NCBI GenBank assembly: GCA_002395965.1
Contig: DGVT01000074.1
Coordinates: 1-6,437, forward strand
Origin: Porphyromonadaceae bacterium UBA4277
Lineage (GTDB): Bacteria > Bacteroidota > Bacteroidia > Bacteroidales > Muribaculaceae
DNA: 6,437 bases
Reading direction: 5' to 3'
Shown here: piece after piece, positions 6,345-6,437 of the stretch
Layout: each line of letters starts with the position of its first letter
Position numbering within the stretch: position 1 is the first letter of the stretch
Notes under the pieces: model-generated
Database searches by the model: none
What the model saw: the letters and a program-made list of their open reading frames with translations, nothing else
Told to the model about the DNA's origin: nothing
Made by a program: the position numbers and the translations under genes

Positions 6345-6437
6345 TTTAGTAAACGAGGTTTTTTAGTAAACGAGTAAACGAGTAAACAAGCTTTTTTTAG
6401 TAAACGAGTAAACAAGTAAACGAGTAAACGAGTAAAC
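6345..6437. repeat. Tandem array of 8-bp units GTAAACRA with T-run interruptions, cut by the right edge
   Basis: Eight full copies of GTAAACGA or GTAAACAA lie at 6349-6356, 6366-6373, 6374-6381, 6382-6389, 6400-6407, 6408-6415, 6416-6423 and 6424-6431, with a partial ninth at 6432-6437. The variants with AA instead of GA are the units at 6382 and 6408. Two T-runs break the array: six Ts at 6359-6364 and seven at 6392-6398. A higher-order 21-bp repeat (six Ts followed by AGTAAACGAGTAAAC) occurs at 6359-6379 and 6393-6413. The 13-mer TTTAGTAAACGAG starts at 6345, 6362 and 6396, offsets of 17 and 34 bp. The array lies upstream of the minus-strand gene, whose start is 12 bp away, and it continues beyond the window. 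No TAnnTTTG promoter box is visible on the minus strand here. The array may be regulatory or simply an expanded simple repeat. Confidence 0.93.

Noticed and set aside
5782..6366. Open plus-strand reading frame of 194 codons opposite the small membrane protein
   Set aside because: The minus-strand product has clear membrane segments and a sensible start. The plus-strand translation is histidine/glutamine-rich with no hydrophobic pattern or domain, and it runs into the octamer repeats.
6345..6437. CRISPR array or replication origin iterons
   Set aside because: The units are 8 bp with no unique spacers, so this is not CRISPR. No DnaA-box-like sequence or rep gene is present, so an origin cannot be supported.

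Overview
The window looks like a piece of chromosome from a member of the Bacteroidetes, most likely the order Bacteroidales (gut-type, Prevotella/Muribaculaceae-like). This is inferred from several things: the long Bacteroidetes-style MetK; a stand-alone RlmL-type methyltransferase with a charged tail; a DUF4369-like lipoprotein with a thioredoxin-like C-terminus; gene starts without Shine-Dalgarno sequences; and a TAnnTTTG-type -7 box upstream of the methyltransferase gene. No mobile element, RNA gene or CRISPR array is visible.

Layout. Positions 1-945 hold the C-terminal part of metK (S-adenosylmethionine synthetase), which is cut by the left edge. A 75-bp gap carries a good candidate promoter. 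Three closely packed plus-strand genes follow, with stop/start contacts: a THUMP-domain 23S rRNA guanine methyltransferase homologue (rlmL-type, 1021-2532), an unassigned polytopic membrane protein (2544-3524, possibly starting at GTG 2529), and pdxB (erythronate-4-phosphate dehydrogenase of vitamin B6 synthesis, 3521-4552). The membrane protein gene and pdxB share an ATGA overlap. A 62-bp gap without a recognisable terminator separates pdxB from a convergent minus-strand pair. That pair is a small membrane protein of unknown function (5620-6333) followed 9 bp later by a lipoprotein (4615-5610) whose thioredoxin-like domain has lost both active-site cysteines.

The right edge (6345-6437) is an AT-rich array of 8-bp units, GTAAACRA, directly upstream of the minus-strand pair. 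It runs off the window.

How the genes fit together: MetK makes the SAM that the methyltransferase uses, and PdxB feeds pyridoxal phosphate synthesis, so the plus strand is mainly housekeeping. The two minus-strand genes are probably co-transcribed cell-envelope proteins. I do not see a convincing new multi-gene system. The items most worth a second look are the octamer array, the cysteine-less thioredoxin-like lipoprotein with its membrane-protein partner, and the unknown membrane protein translationally linked to pdxB.
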